Positions 8,187 to 17,729 are shown, numbered from the stretch's first letter. The stretch is DNA of 64,000 nucleotides from Paraburkholderia sp. (GCF_028283785.1 NZ_JAPWKB010000019.1:1074001-1138000); one strand, 5' to 3'. Numbers and translations: made by a program. Notes: a model not told the origin generated them from the sequence alone.

Positions 8187-10592
8187 ATGACTAACGCAGT
8201 TAATGTCGCAAAGGATCAGGCGTATGTAGTTCCGTTCGAGCAGTTGCGGATGACCGATGTGGAAATTGTGGGCGGCAAGAACGCGTCGCTCGGCGAGATG
8301 ATCAGTCAACTCGCCGAAGCGGGTGTTCGTGTGCCGACCGGTTTCGCCACGACGGCGCTGGCTTTCCGCGACTTTCTCACTCACAACACGCTGACAGAAC
8401 GCATCGCCAAACGTCTCGAAACGCTCGACGTCGACGACGTGAAGGCGCTCGCCGAAGCGGGCAAGGAAATCCGTCAATGGATCGTCGATGCGCCGATGCA
8501 ACCGCGCCTCGAAGAAGAAATCCGTGCGGGCTTCGTCACTCTGCAAAACAGCTCGCCTGAAGAACTGTCGTTCGCGGTGCGCTCGTCGGCCACCGCCGAA
8601 GATCTGCCCGACGCGTCGTTCGCCGGTCAGCAGGAAAGCTATCTGAACGTCGTCGGCATCGAAGACGTGCTCGACCGCATGAAGCACGTGTTCGCGTCGC
8701 TGTACAACGACCGCGCTATCTCCTATCGCGTCCACAAGGGCTTTACGCACGCTGAAGTCGCGTTGTCGGCGGGTGTGCAGCGCATGGTCCGCTCGGACGT
8801 CGGCGCAGCGGGCGTGATGTTCACGCTGGATACCGAATCGGGCTTCAAGGACGCCGTGTTCATCACGTCGAGCTATGGCCTGGGCGAAACCGTCGTGCAA
8901 GGCGCGGTGAATCCGGACGAGTTCTACGTCTTCAAGACCACGCTCGAACAGGGCAAGTACCCGATCATCCGTCGCTCGATCGGCTCGAAACTGATCAAGA
9001 TGGAATTCACGAAAGCGGGCGAAGAAGGCCGCGTGAAGACCGTCGACGTGTCGCACGAGCAGCGCAACCGTTATTCGATCACCGACGAAGACGTGATCGA
9101 ACTGGCGAAGTACGCCGTCATCATCGAGAAGCACTATCAGCGTCCGATGGACATCGAGTGGGGCAAGGACGGTCGCGACGGCAAGATGTTCATTCTTCAG
9201 GCACGTCCTGAAACGGTGAAGAGCCAGGCGGCGGGTAAGGCCGAACAACGTTTCAAGCTGAAGGGTCAGTCGAACGTGCTGGCAACCGGCCGTGCAATCG
9301 GTCAGAAGATCGGTGCGGGTCCGGTGCGCGTGATTAACGATCCGTCGGAAATGGACCGTGTGCAGCCGGGCGACGTGCTGGTCGCCGACATGACCGACCC
9401 GAACTGGGAACCGGTGATGAAGCGCGCGTCGGCAATCGTCACGAATCGTGGCGGCCGGACCTGCCACGCGGCCATTATCGCGCGTGAGCTGGGCGTGCCG
9501 GCCGTGGTGGGTTGCGGCGACGCAACCGACGTGCTGAAGGAAGGCGCGCTGGTTACCGTCTCTTGCGCGGAAGGCGACGAAGGCAAGATCTACGACGGTC
9601 TGCTCGAAACCGAAGTCACTGAGATTCAGCGTGGCGAATTGCCGGAAATTCCGGTGAAGATCATGATGAACGTCGGTAATCCGCAGCTGGCGTTCGACTT
9701 CTCACAGTTGCCGAACAAGGGCGTGGGTCTCGCGCGTCTCGAGTTCATCATCAACAACAACATCGGCGTTCACCCGCGGGCGATTCTCGAGTACCCGAAT
9801 ATCGACGCGGATCTGAAGAAGGCCGTGGAAAGCGTTGCTCGCGGTCACGCATCGCCGCGCGCGTTCTACGTCGACAAGCTGACCGAAGGCATCGCGACGA
9901 TCGGCGCGGCGTTCTATCCGAAGCCGGTGATCGTGCGTCTGTCCGACTTCAAGTCGAACGAGTACAAGAAGCTGATCGGCGGTTCGCGTTACGAGCCGGA
10001 TGAAGAAAACCCGATGCTCGGTTTCCGTGGCGCGTCGCGCTACATCTCGGAAGACTTCGCGCAGGCATTCGAAATGGAATGTATCGCGCTGAAGAAGGTC
10101 CGCGAAGAAATGGGCCTCGACAACGTCGAGATCATGGTGCCGTTCGTGCGCACGCTGAAGCAGGCGGAGCGCGTCGTCGGGCTGCTGGCCAAGTACGGCC
10201 TGAAGCGCGGCGAAAACGGTCTGCGCCTGATCATGATGTGCGAAGTGCCGTCGAACGCGATTCTCGCCGAAGAGTTCCTGCAATACTTCGACGGTTTCTC
10301 GATCGGTTCGAACGACCTGACGCAGTTGACGCTGGGCCTCGACCGCGATTCCGGTATGGAACTGCTGGCGGTGGATTTCGACGAACGCGATCCTGCTGTG
10401 AAGTTCATGCTCAAGCGCGCAATCGAAACCTGCCTGCGCCTGAACAAGTACGTTGGTATTTGCGGTCAGGGCCCGTCGGATCATCCTGATTTCGCGCAAT
10501 GGTTGACGGAAGAAGGCATTGCGTCGATCTCGCTGAATCCGGATACGATCATCGAAACGTGGCAGCAACTGGCTAAAGTGACGGCGAAGTAA
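8187..10592 (+). CDS. ppsA: Phosphoenolpyruvate synthase (pyruvate, water dikinase)
   Basis: 801 residues. Converts pyruvate + ATP + water to PEP + AMP + phosphate, the entry step to gluconeogenesis from C3 acids. N-terminal ATP-grasp/PPDK domain (VGGKNASLGEMI, SFAVRSSATAEDLPDASFAGQ). The central phosphohistidine domain has GGRTCHAAIIAREL with the catalytic His near 427. The C-terminal TIM-barrel PEP-binding domain follows (MCEVPSNAILAEEFL, SIGSNDLTQLTLGLDRDSG). The ATG at 8187 gives the usual N-terminus. Its activity is normally set by PpsR, whose gene next door is broken in this sequence. Confidence 0.97.
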   Translation: MTNAVNVAKDQAYVVPFEQLRMTDVEIVGGKNASLGEMISQLAEAGVRVPTGFATTALAFRDFLTHNTLTERIAKRLETLDVDDVKALAEAGKEIRQWIVDAPMQPRLEEEIRAGFVTLQNSSPEELSFAVRSSATAEDLPDASFAGQQESYLNVVGIEDVLDRMKHVFASLYNDRAISYRVHKGFTHAEVALSAGVQRMVRSDVGAAGVMFTLDTESGFKDAVFITSSYGLGETVVQGAVNPDEFYVFKTTLEQGKYPIIRRSIGSKLIKMEFTKAGEEGRVKTVDVSHEQRNRYSITDEDVIELAKYAVIIEKHYQRPMDIEWGKDGRDGKMFILQARPETVKSQAAGKAEQRFKLKGQSNVLATGRAIGQKIGAGPVRVINDPSEMDRVQPGDVLVADMTDPNWEPVMKRASAIVTNRGGRTCHAAIIARELGVPAVVGCGDATDVLKEGALVTVSCAEGDEGKIYDGLLETEVTEIQRGELPEIPVKIMMNVGNPQLAFDFSQLPNKGVGLARLEFIINNNIGVHPRAILEYPNIDADLKKAVESVARGHASPRAFYVDKLTEGIATIGAAFYPKPVIVRLSDFKSNEYKKLIGGSRYEPDEENPMLGFRGASRYISEDFAQAFEMECIALKKVREEMGLDNVEIMVPFVRTLKQAERVVGLLAKYGLKRGENGLRLIMMCEVPSNAILAEEFLQYFDGFSIGSNDLTQLTLGLDRDSGMELLAVDFDERDPAVKFMLKRAIETCLRLNKYVGICGQGPSDHPDFAQWLTEEGIASISLNPDTIIETWQQLAKVTAK

Positions 10593-10725
10593 ATACCGGC
10601 GCCGGCATCTGGCGAATCATCATCAGGCGGGTGCGCGGCGGGATCGGAAGTTCGTGAAATTTCATCCCGCAGCGCACACAAAACGCTACAAAAAGCGCTG
10701 AAAACGCCGTTGAGCTTCGTGCTAT

Positions 10726-10757
10726 AACACCCCGGTAACCCCGGGGTGTTTTGTTTT
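10726..10757 (+). terminator. Intrinsic terminator after ppsA
   Basis: 10-bp stem AACACCCCGG / CCGGGGTGTT around a TAACC loop, followed by TTGTTTTG. It lies only 13 bases before the nfeD start codon, so some read-through or a second promoter would be needed for the next gene. Confidence 0.75.
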
Positions 10758-10769
10758 GTGGAGGTGCAC

Positions 10770-11213
10770 GTGGCGATAAGCAGTTGGCTCTGGTGGGTCG
10801 GCGCGGGCGTGCTGGTGCTGTTCGAATTGTTGAGCGGCACGTTCTATCTGCTGATGATCGCGCTCGGTTTCATCGCAGCGGGTCTGGTGCGGGCGTTCGG
10901 CATCGGCATCGATGCGCAGATGGTTGTCGCGGCCATCGTGGCGCTCGCCGCCGTGTTGCTGCTGCGGCGTTCGCGGCTGGGCCGCAAGCCGCGTCAGGAA
11001 GCGCTACACAATCCCGATGTGAATCTCGATATCGGTCAAAACCTGACTGTCGATCACTGGCTCGACCGGCGCGCGCGCGTGAACTATCGCGGCGCGGCGT
11101 GGGACGTTCAACTCGCGCCCGGCGAACCGGAAGACGCGCGCAATTACACCATCACCGCGCTCGACGGAAGTTGTCTGGTGGTCGTCGCGCACCGGCAGGC
11201 GGTGAGTGCGTGA
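10770..11213 (+). CDS. NfeD-family membrane protein
   Basis: 147 residues. Two or three hydrophobic segments occupy residues ~4-75 (WLWWVGAGVLVLFELLSG, then a long hydrophobic stretch up to VLLLRRSR). A soluble OB-fold-like C-terminal domain follows (HNPDVNLDIGQ...YRGAAWDVQL). NfeD proteins pair with stomatin/prohibitin-type SPFH proteins, and such a gene follows at 11302. The GTG at 10770 is chosen because GGAGG sits five bases before it. Its role in membrane quality control or microdomain organisation is inferred from the family. Confidence 0.88.
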   Translation: MAISSWLWWVGAGVLVLFELLSGTFYLLMIALGFIAAGLVRAFGIGIDAQMVVAAIVALAAVLLLRRSRLGRKPRQEALHNPDVNLDIGQNLTVDHWLDRRARVNYRGAAWDVQLAPGEPEDARNYTITALDGSCLVVVAHRQAVSA

Positions 11214-11301
11214 TGCGCAAGACGCGCGTGAAAATTGCGACAGCGTGACGGACATGCTTCGCGCGCACAATAATTCCAACCATTTCTAAGGGGCAGGCGA
11301 C

Positions 11302-12264
11302 ATGGATTCCACTATCGTCGGTGCGGTGATCCTGATCATCGTTATCGTGTTGGCGGCGCAGACCATCAAGATCGTGCCGCAGCAACACGCGTGGGTGCTG
11401 GAGCGCGTCGGACGCTTTCACGGCGTGCTGACGCCGGGCCTGAATTTCGTGCTGCCGTTCGTCGACCGCGTCGCGTACAAACATATCCTGAAAGAAATTC
11501 CGCTCGAAGTGCCTAGCCAGGTGTGCATCACGCGCGACAACACGCAGTTGCAGGTGGACGGTGTGATCTATTTCCAGGTCACCGATCCGATGAAAGCGTC
11601 GTACGGGGCGAGCAATTTCGTGTTCGCGATCACGCAGCTGTCGCAGACCACACTGCGCTCGGTGATCGGCAAGCTCGAACTGGACAAGACCTTCGAGGAG
11701 CGCGATTTCATCAATCAGAGCATCGTGTCGTCGCTCGACGAAGCGGCGCAGAACTGGGGCGTCAAGGTGTTGCGCTACGAGATCAAGGATCTGACGCCAC
11801 CGAAGGAAATCCTGCACGCGATGCAGGCCCAGATCACCGCCGAGCGCGAAAAGCGCGCGTTGATCGCGGCATCGGAAGGGCGCCGCCAGGAGCAGATCAA
11901 TATCGCGTCGGGCGGTCGCGAGGCGGCCATCCAGAAATCCGAAGGCGAGCGGCAGGCGGCAATCAATCAGGCGCAAGGGCAGGCTTCGGCGATTCTCGCG
12001 GTGGCCGAAGCGAACTCGCAGGCCATTCAGAAGATCGCGGCGGCGATCCAGTCGGCGGGCGGGATGGAAGCGGTCAACCTGAAAGTCGCCGAGCAGTACG
12101 TGAGCGCGTTCGGCAACCTGGCAAAGCAGGGCACGACGCTGATCGTGCCGGGCAACCTGGCCGACATGAGCACGATGATCGCGTCGGCGCTGACTATCGT
12201 CGATAAATCGAAAGGCCCGACTGTGCCGAATGCGCCGCATGCGCCGTCGCGTGACGGGCGGTGA
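11302..12264 (+). CDS. SPFH/stomatin-like membrane protein (QmcA type)
   Basis: 320 residues. One N-terminal membrane segment (about 5-25) is followed by the SPFH/Band-7 domain (IKIVPQQHAWVLERVGRFHGVLTPGLNFVLPF...). A long Ala/Gln/Glu-rich helical region (about 190-260) should form the oligomerisation coiled coil. It belongs to the paraslipin/QmcA group thought to build large membrane assemblies. It lies 88 bases after nfeD with AAGGGG before the ATG, so the two probably form an operon. Confidence 0.92.
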   Translation: MDSTIVGAVILIIVIVLAAQTIKIVPQQHAWVLERVGRFHGVLTPGLNFVLPFVDRVAYKHILKEIPLEVPSQVCITRDNTQLQVDGVIYFQVTDPMKASYGASNFVFAITQLSQTTLRSVIGKLELDKTFEERDFINQSIVSSLDEAAQNWGVKVLRYEIKDLTPPKEILHAMQAQITAEREKRALIAASEGRRQEQINIASGGREAAIQKSEGERQAAINQAQGQASAILAVAEANSQAIQKIAAAIQSAGGMEAVNLKVAEQYVSAFGNLAKQGTTLIVPGNLADMSTMIASALTIVDKSKGPTVPNAPHAPSRDGR

Positions 12265-12374
12265 CAAACAGTGACGGCGGCTGACCTGATGCGCTGACAA
12301 GGCGTCCGCGCCGCCGCGCCGATGGCTGAGTCACGTGGCCGTCACACCGCATCACGCGAATAAAATCCGCGAAT

Positions 12375-12412
12375 AAAAAAGCCCGCACAGTCTCTGTGCG
12401 GGCTTTTTTTCG
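12375..12412. terminator. Bidirectional intrinsic terminator
   Basis: 10-bp GC-rich stem (GCCCGCACAG / CTGTGCGGGC, 12381-12403) with a six-A run before it and seven or more T after it. It serves the converging stomatin-like gene (+) and smpB (-). Confidence 0.9.
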
Positions 12413-12430
12413 TTGAAGTACCGTAGCGCG

Positions 12431-12877
12431 TCAGGTCGGATTGCGCATCAGACGGGCTTTTTCACGTTCCCAGTCGCGTTTCTTTTCGGTTTCGCGCTTG
12501 TCGTGCAGCTTCTTGCCCTTCGCGAGACCGATCTCGCATTTGACGCGGCCGCCCTTGTAGTGGAAGTTCAGCGGCACCAGCGTGTAGCCGCGCTGCTCGA
12601 CCTTGCTGATCAGCTTGCTGATCTGTTCCGCGTGCAGCAGCAGCTTGCGCGTGCGCACGGGATCGGGATTGATGTGCGTGGATGCTTCCGGCAGCGGGCT
12701 GATGTGCGTGCCGATCAGAAACAGCTCGTTCTCCTTGATCACGACGTAGCCTTCCTTGATCTGGCCACGCCCCGCCCGCAGTGCCTTGACCTCCCATCCT
12801 TCGAGCACGAGGCCTGCTTCGTAGCGCTCTTCGACCGAATAATCGAAGAAGGCTTTTCTGTTGTCGATGATGCTCAT
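12431..12877 (-). CDS. smpB: SsrA-binding protein SmpB
   Basis: 148 residues, the usual length. Binds tmRNA and brings it to stalled ribosomes for trans-translation. The conserved start IDNRKAFFDYSVEERYEAGLVL is followed by GWEVKALRAG, an OB-fold core, and the basic C-terminal tail KRDWEREKARLMRNPT that enters the empty mRNA channel. It is divergent from ratA, with a 124-base spacer that includes a TAAAAT -10-like element on the minus strand. Confidence 0.97.
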   Translation of the reverse strand: MSIIDNRKAFFDYSVEERYEAGLVLEGWEVKALRAGRGQIKEGYVVIKENELFLIGTHISPLPEASTHINPDPVRTRKLLLHAEQISKLISKVEQRGYTLVPLNFHYKGGRVKCEIGLAKGKKLHDKRETEKKRDWEREKARLMRNPT

Positions 12878-13001
12878 GAATGGAAAGTGCCCAACTCGTT
12901 TAAAATTGCGATTTTAGCGCAGCGGCACCCGGAAAACCCGGGAAAGCTCGCGGCGCTTAGTCTACCCCGCTTGTTCACCCTCGCCGCGCGCTGTTCAATT
13001 T

Positions 13002-13439
13002 ATGGCAGATGTCCAGAAAACCGTCCTGATACGCCACTCGGCGGAACAGATGTTCGACCTCGTCACCGACGTGGCCGATTACCCGAACTTCCTGCCCTGG
13101 TGCGGTGGTATCGAGATTCGCCGTCAGGATGAAACCTGCATGGAAGCGCGGATCGACATCAACTTCAAGGGTATCAAGCAGCACTTCGCGACTCGCAACA
13201 GCATGGAACGTCCGACCCGGATCGACATGGAATTCGCGGACGGCCCGTTCCGCAAGTTCACCGGCTACTGGCGCTTCACGCCGCTGCGCGCGGATGCCTG
13301 CAAGATCGAATTCGCGCTGCATTACGAGTTCACGAACATCCTGCTCGAAAAGCTCATCGGGCCGGTGTTCAGTCATATTGCGAACACCTTCGTCGAATCG
13401 TTCGTGAAGCGCGCGGACCAGCGCTACGGCAAAGGTTGA
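13002..13439 (+). CDS. ratA: RatA/Coq10-family START-domain protein
   Basis: 145 residues. START-like fold (VLIRHSAEQMFDLVTDVADYPNFLPWCGG; C-terminal SFVKRADQRYG). E. coli RatA was reported to block 70S ribosome association, while eukaryotic Coq10 relatives bind ubiquinone; which role applies here cannot be decided. The smpB-ratA-rnfH arrangement is widely conserved. rnfH follows within a few bases, so the two are probably co-transcribed. Confidence 0.9.
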   Translation: MADVQKTVLIRHSAEQMFDLVTDVADYPNFLPWCGGIEIRRQDETCMEARIDINFKGIKQHFATRNSMERPTRIDMEFADGPFRKFTGYWRFTPLRADACKIEFALHYEFTNILLEKLIGPVFSHIANTFVESFVKRADQRYGKG

Positions 13440-13444
13440 GCGCG

Positions 13445-13768
13445 ATGCTGTCGATCGAAGTCTGTTATGCGCAGCCTGACGGTCAGGCGCTGATTCCCGT
13501 GATCTTGCCCGAAGGGGCGACCGTCAAGCAGGCGATCGACGCGAGCGGAATCGTCGCGCGCTTTCCGACGATCGATCTGTCGACGCAAAAGGTCGGCGTG
13601 TTCGGCAAGCTGAAGGCGCTCGATGCGCCGTTGGCCGATCATGATCGCGTGGAGATTTATCGTCCGTTGATCGTCGATCCGATGGCGGCGCGTCAGCGTC
13701 GTGTGCAGAAGTCGCGTAAGGACGGCTCGATCGAAGGGCGGCGGTGGCGTCACAAGGACGCGCGCTAG
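13445..13768 (+). CDS. rnfH: RnfH family protein (RatB)
   Basis: 107 residues with a ubiquitin-like beta-grasp fold (LSIEVCYAQPDGQALIPVILPEGATVKQAI; KVGVFGKLKALDAPL; DRVEIYRPLIVDPMAARQRR). The exact function is unknown; it is called RatB when beside ratA. The ATG at 13445 is preferred because AAAGG lies nine bases upstream. A TTG at 13436 overlapping the ratA stop is an alternative. The basic C-terminus (KSRKDGSIEGRRWRHKDAR) is typical. Confidence 0.9.
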   Translation: MLSIEVCYAQPDGQALIPVILPEGATVKQAIDASGIVARFPTIDLSTQKVGVFGKLKALDAPLADHDRVEIYRPLIVDPMAARQRRVQKSRKDGSIEGRRWRHKDAR

Positions 13769-13805
13769 GCGAGTCGTCCTCGTGGCGTGATGGTCGGTCC
13801 GGTTT

Positions 13806-14843
13806 TCAATGCACGGGCGCTTGCGTCTGAGCGGCCTGAGTCGTGACGGCGGGTTCAGTCGCGGTTTCAGTGCCGGCTTCAGCGGCATCGTCGGAAACAC
13901 ACTTCGCCGGATTCGTCCCGTCGTCCGCATGCTGGCGCACCGACCAGCTGACGCCTGCGACCAGCAGCACGATGGCCGCCATTTCGAGCGGGCGCGGCAT
14001 CCGGTGATCGTAGATAAACGCATAGAGCAGCGCGAACAGCGTTTCGAACACGATCATCTGGCCTGACAGCGTCAACGGCAGCCGCTTCGATGCGGCATTC
14101 CACAGCCCGTTGCCAAGCCACGACGCACCGATCGCGATTCCTAGATTCATCAGCCAGAACGTATGCCAGCGCGTGTCCGCGAGCGGCGCGGCGATGCTGC
14201 CCGACGGCAGGACCAGCACGACGAGCCACAGCAACGCACCGAGACCGCCGGTCACCACGCCCCACAACACCGACCACTCGTTGCCGCTGTAATGCGTCTG
14301 ACGATTCAGATAGCGCGCGTTCTCCACCGCAAACCACGACCAGCACACGAGCGCGCCGAGCGCGCAGCCGATCCCGGCCAGTTTCGTCATCACGTCCACC
14401 TCGGGCCCGCTGGTGCTGGTGAAAACGTCGATGTTGATGCACACGATGCCGGCGATGACCGTCGCGAGCGGCCACGCGAGGCGCGCGAGCGGCACCGCGC
14501 CGTGATCGCGCCGGCCGAGCAGCGTAATGCTGACCGGCAACACGCCGATGATCAGCGAGGCCGGCGCAATCCCGACCAGATGCACGGAAAACGACAGCAG
14601 CACGTAGTAGAGCAGGTTGCCCGCGACCGCCAGTTTCACCAGCGCGACGAAATCCTCGCGGGTCAATCGCGCGAGCAGCGAGCGCGCGATCGGCAGCGCA
14701 GCGGCAAGCGACACCAGACCGTACATCACATAACGACCGGCGCTCAGTAGCATCGGTGAAAAATCGGGCAACATCCTCGGCACCAGAAACACCATGCCCC
14801 ACAACGCCCCGGCCATTACGCCGTAAGCCACGCCACGCTGCAT
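13806..14843 (-). CDS. EamA/DMT-family transporter
   Basis: 345 residues with about ten hydrophobic segments in two EamA halves (YGVMAGALWGMVFLVPRML at the start; a second repeat from about 165). It belongs to the drug/metabolite transporter superfamily; the substrate cannot be told. A C-terminal tail (about 312-345) is polar and rich in Ala/Thr/Glu, and is probably cytoplasmic. It converges on rnfH with only 37 bases between stops. Confidence 0.85.
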   Translation of the reverse strand: MQRGVAYGVMAGALWGMVFLVPRMLPDFSPMLLSAGRYVMYGLVSLAAALPIARSLLARLTREDFVALVKLAVAGNLLYYVLLSFSVHLVGIAPASLIIGVLPVSITLLGRRDHGAVPLARLAWPLATVIAGIVCINIDVFTSTSGPEVDVMTKLAGIGCALGALVCWSWFAVENARYLNRQTHYSGNEWSVLWGVVTGGLGALLWLVVLVLPSGSIAAPLADTRWHTFWLMNLGIAIGASWLGNGLWNAASKRLPLTLSGQMIVFETLFALLYAFIYDHRMPRPLEMAAIVLLVAGVSWSVRQHADDGTNPAKCVSDDAAEAGTETATEPAVTTQAAQTQAPVH

Positions 14844-15149
14844 ACATCCTCGATACGGAATACTGGAACGGTGCGCACTGTAGCGCGGCGTCGTGCCGCA
14901 TGTCTTGTTCTATCGTGCACTGGCGCAATCGTGAAAGCGCCTGACGGTACGCCCGACGGCACCTCGACGGCGCACACGACCGGGCGCGCCGTCGGCCAGA
15001 CGTGGCGGTAAGTTTGCCCGTATCGCCCGTCGCGACGGCGAACGCGCAAACGAAACCCGATCGAACGCGACCCGAACGGCGAAGCGAAATTCAAGCGGGT
15101 AAAAGCGTAAAAAAATCTATCGGAAACTTCCTAACCTGCTGTTCGTGCA
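14844..15149. other. Intergenic region before guaB
   Basis: About 300 bases without a credible gene between the divergent EamA gene and the guaB promoter. Nothing specific is recognised. Confidence 0.4.
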
Positions 15150-15178
15150 GTGAAAACCGGGGAGGTATCGCGTATAAT
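15150..15178 (+). promoter_or_regulatory. Probable sigma-70 promoter of guaB
   Basis: A perfect -10 TATAAT at 15173-15178 with a 17-base spacer to GTGAAA (15150-15155, 4 of 6 matches to TTGACA). It lies 27 bases before the guaB ATG at 15205, which has TAGGA as ribosome site. Confidence 0.65.
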
Positions 15179-15204
15179 TCGCTTTTGCGCCTATAGGATT
15201 TGCC

Positions 15205-16665
15205 ATGCGTCTGATCCAAAAAGCACTCACGTTCGATGACGTGCTCCTCGTCCCGGCTTTCTCCGACGTTTTGCCGCGCGACACCAGCCTGAAGACCCGG
15301 CTGACCCGCAACATTTCCCTGAACATGCCGCTCGTGTCCGCCGCTATGGACACCGTCACCGAAGGCCGCCTCGCGATCGCGATGGCGCAAATGGGTGGCG
15401 TGGGCATCATCCACAAGAATCTGACCCCGGCCGAACAGGCGCGCGAAGTCGCGAAGGTCAAGCGTTTCGAATCGGGCGTCGTGCGCGATCCGATCACGGT
15501 GCCGCCGCAAATGAAAGTGCGCGACGTGATGGCGCTGTCGCAGCAACATGGCATTTCCGGTTTCCCGGTGGTCGAAGGCGCGCAACTGATCGGCATCGTG
15601 ACGAACCGCGATCTGCGTTTCGAAACCCGTTACGACGAACCGGTCCGCACGATCATGACGCCGCGCGAGCGTCTCGTGACCGTCAAGGAAGGCACGCCGC
15701 TGGCCGAAGCCAAGGCGCTGATGCACAGCCACCGCCTCGAACGCGTGCTGGTCATCAACGACGCATTCGAACTGCGCGGGCTGATGACGGTGAAAGACAT
15801 CACCAAGCAGACCGAACACCCGGACGCATGTAAGGACGAACACGGCAAGCTGCGCGCGGGCGCGGCCGTGGGTGTCGGCGCGGACAACGAAGAGCGCGTG
15901 ACGCTGCTGGTGCAGGCGGGCGTCGACGTGATCGTCGTCGATACCGCGCACGGTCACAGCAAGGGCGTGCTGGAGCGCGTGCGTTGGGTCAAGAAGACCT
16001 TCCCGCACGTCGAAGTGATCGGCGGCAATATCGCTACGGCGGATGCCGCGAAGGCATTAGTCGAATACGGCGCTGACGGCGTGAAGGTCGGAATCGGTCC
16101 CGGTTCGATCTGCACGACGCGTATCGTCGCAGGCGTGGGCGTGCCGCAAATCAGCGCAATCGCGAACGTGTCGGACGCGCTGAAGGGCACGGGCGTGCCG
16201 GTCATCGCCGACGGCGGCGTGCGGTTCTCGGGCGACGTCAGCAAGGCGCTGGCCGCCGGCGCGAACGCCGTGATGATGGGCAGCATGTTCGCCGGCACCG
16301 AAGAAGCGCCGGGCGACGTATTCCTGTATCAAGGCCGTCAGTACAAGTCGTACCGTGGCATGGGTTCGGTCGGCGCGATGAAGGACGGCGCGGCAGACCG
16401 CTACTTCCAGGACAACTCGGCCAATATCGACAAGCTCGTGCCGGAAGGCATCGAAGGCCGTGTCGCGTACAAGGGTTCGGTCAATGCAATCCTGTACCAG
16501 TTGATCGGTGGCGTGCGCGCGTCGATGGGCTACTGCGGTTGCCGCACGATCGACGAAATGCACGAGAAGGCGGCTTTCGTGGAAATCACGTCGGCCGGTA
16601 TGCGTGAATCGCACGTGCACGATGTGCAGATCACGAAGGAAGCACCCAACTACCACGTGGACTAA
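15205..16665 (+). CDS. guaB: IMP dehydrogenase
   Basis: 486 residues. Oxidises IMP to XMP with NAD, the first committed step to GMP. TIM barrel with two inserted CBS domains (about 95-210; VRDVMALSQQHGISGFPVVE). The catalytic loop GPGSICTTRIVAGVGVPQ has Cys near 303. The mobile flap YRGMGSVGAM and the C-terminal ESHVHDVQITKEAPNYHVD are also present. guaA follows about 1 kb later with one gene of unknown function between. Confidence 0.97.
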   Translation: MRLIQKALTFDDVLLVPAFSDVLPRDTSLKTRLTRNISLNMPLVSAAMDTVTEGRLAIAMAQMGGVGIIHKNLTPAEQAREVAKVKRFESGVVRDPITVPPQMKVRDVMALSQQHGISGFPVVEGAQLIGIVTNRDLRFETRYDEPVRTIMTPRERLVTVKEGTPLAEAKALMHSHRLERVLVINDAFELRGLMTVKDITKQTEHPDACKDEHGKLRAGAAVGVGADNEERVTLLVQAGVDVIVVDTAHGHSKGVLERVRWVKKTFPHVEVIGGNIATADAAKALVEYGADGVKVGIGPGSICTTRIVAGVGVPQISAIANVSDALKGTGVPVIADGGVRFSGDVSKALAAGANAVMMGSMFAGTEEAPGDVFLYQGRQYKSYRGMGSVGAMKDGAADRYFQDNSANIDKLVPEGIEGRVAYKGSVNAILYQLIGGVRASMGYCGCRTIDEMHEKAAFVEITSAGMRESHVHDVQITKEAPNYHVD

Positions 16666-16671
16666 TCGCCA

Positions 16672-17475
16672 ATGAAACCGTTGCTCCGCGCTGTACTGAT
16701 CGTCGATGCGCTGGTGTTGCTGGCTTTTGGCCTGCTGTTTTTGCTGACACCGTGGACTTCGTTGTACAACGCGCTGCAACTGGTGCAGACGCAACCTGTG
16801 CTGGTCGGACAGGGTTTTGGGGTTGCCTTGATCGGGCTGGCGTGGCTTGCATTGCACGCATCGATCGACGGGGCGCTGACCACCACGGGGGCCAAGGTAA
16901 TCGGTCACGTTACGTGGCTGACGGGTCTGCTGATGCTGGTCTGGCTGCTCGGGCTGCATACGCCGTCGCTGACGGGCTTCGGTCAGCTTGTCGCCGGTTT
17001 GACGGGCGCGGTGCTGCTGGTGCTCGGTCTGGGCAGCGTGAGGCTGTCGGGCGCGGTGCGCAAGCGGGAGCGGGTGCGGTTGGCTGAAGCCACCGCCGCC
17101 GGACGCGCAGAGCGGCGTGCGGAGAAAGACGTGGTCCGCGAACGCGAGGCGGAACGGGTTGCGCCGGGCTTCGGCGTGGCGCCGACGTCTGAGGTTCCGC
17201 CTGTTCGTGAGCCGATCGTCACTCAGGTCGATCCGGTGTACCGCACGAAGCCGATCGTCGAGCCGGTGCCGCCGTTGAATCCTGCTGCCGGGCTGAGCTC
17301 GGCGCATGTCGCCGGATCGTCGCGGCCGGTCGCGCCGTTGAGCGCACGTGAAGAGGCACGCATCGAGGAAGAGCAGTTGCGAGCGCGTGAAGAAGCGGCC
17401 AGAGAACGTGCCGCCGATGCTTCAACGGATCGCGCGACGGATGCTGCAACGCCCCGGCCGCCGCTTCGTGGTTGA
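16672..17475 (+). CDS. Membrane protein of unknown function between guaB and guaA
   Basis: 267 residues starting six bases after guaB, so almost surely co-transcribed. Four hydrophobic segments lie in residues ~7-125 (ALVLLAFGLLFLL; PVLVGQGFGVALIGLAWLAL; VTWLTGLLMLVWLLGL; VAGLTGAVLLVLGLG). A long charged, Arg/Glu/Ala/Pro-rich tail (about 130-267) is likely disordered or partly coiled and cytoplasmic. I do not recognise a characterised family. Codon use matches its neighbours. Confidence 0.8.
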   Translation: MKPLLRAVLIVDALVLLAFGLLFLLTPWTSLYNALQLVQTQPVLVGQGFGVALIGLAWLALHASIDGALTTTGAKVIGHVTWLTGLLMLVWLLGLHTPSLTGFGQLVAGLTGAVLLVLGLGSVRLSGAVRKRERVRLAEATAAGRAERRAEKDVVREREAERVAPGFGVAPTSEVPPVREPIVTQVDPVYRTKPIVEPVPPLNPAAGLSSAHVAGSSRPVAPLSAREEARIEEEQLRAREEAARERAADASTDRATDAATPRPPLRG

Positions 17476-17674
17476 CGCGAGCCAGATTTCGCCGCGTCGT
17501 CCAGGTGCCGAATGCCGTGATGCGAGCGTGCGCCACTTGCGCCGCGGTCGTTGCGTCCAATGTGCCCGATTCACCCCAATGCCGGTTGTGTCGCTGCTTT
17601 TCAAGATGTCCCGTCGCCGGTCGTGCCGGCGGCCCAGCGCGCTGTCCACCGTCCAGACCGCTTTGAATTCGACG

Positions 17675-17697
17675 CCGCGCACTGTGCGCGGCTTTCT
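17675..17697 (+). terminator. Weak hairpin before guaA (possible attenuator)
   Basis: 7-bp stem CCGCGCA / TGCGCGG with a CTG loop, followed by CTTTCTG. It lies about 35 bases before the guaA start. Weak as a terminator; it may only modulate read-through from guaB. Confidence 0.3.
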
Positions 17698-17729
17698 GTA
17701 TCCGTTCTCTTTTGACACCGTCCGCTGCC

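Noticed and set aside
13002..13439. smpB-ratA-rnfH as a new toxin-antitoxin system
   Set aside because: The RatA name comes from one E. coli report; the RnfH partner is not shown to be an antitoxin and the gene set is widespread core genome.
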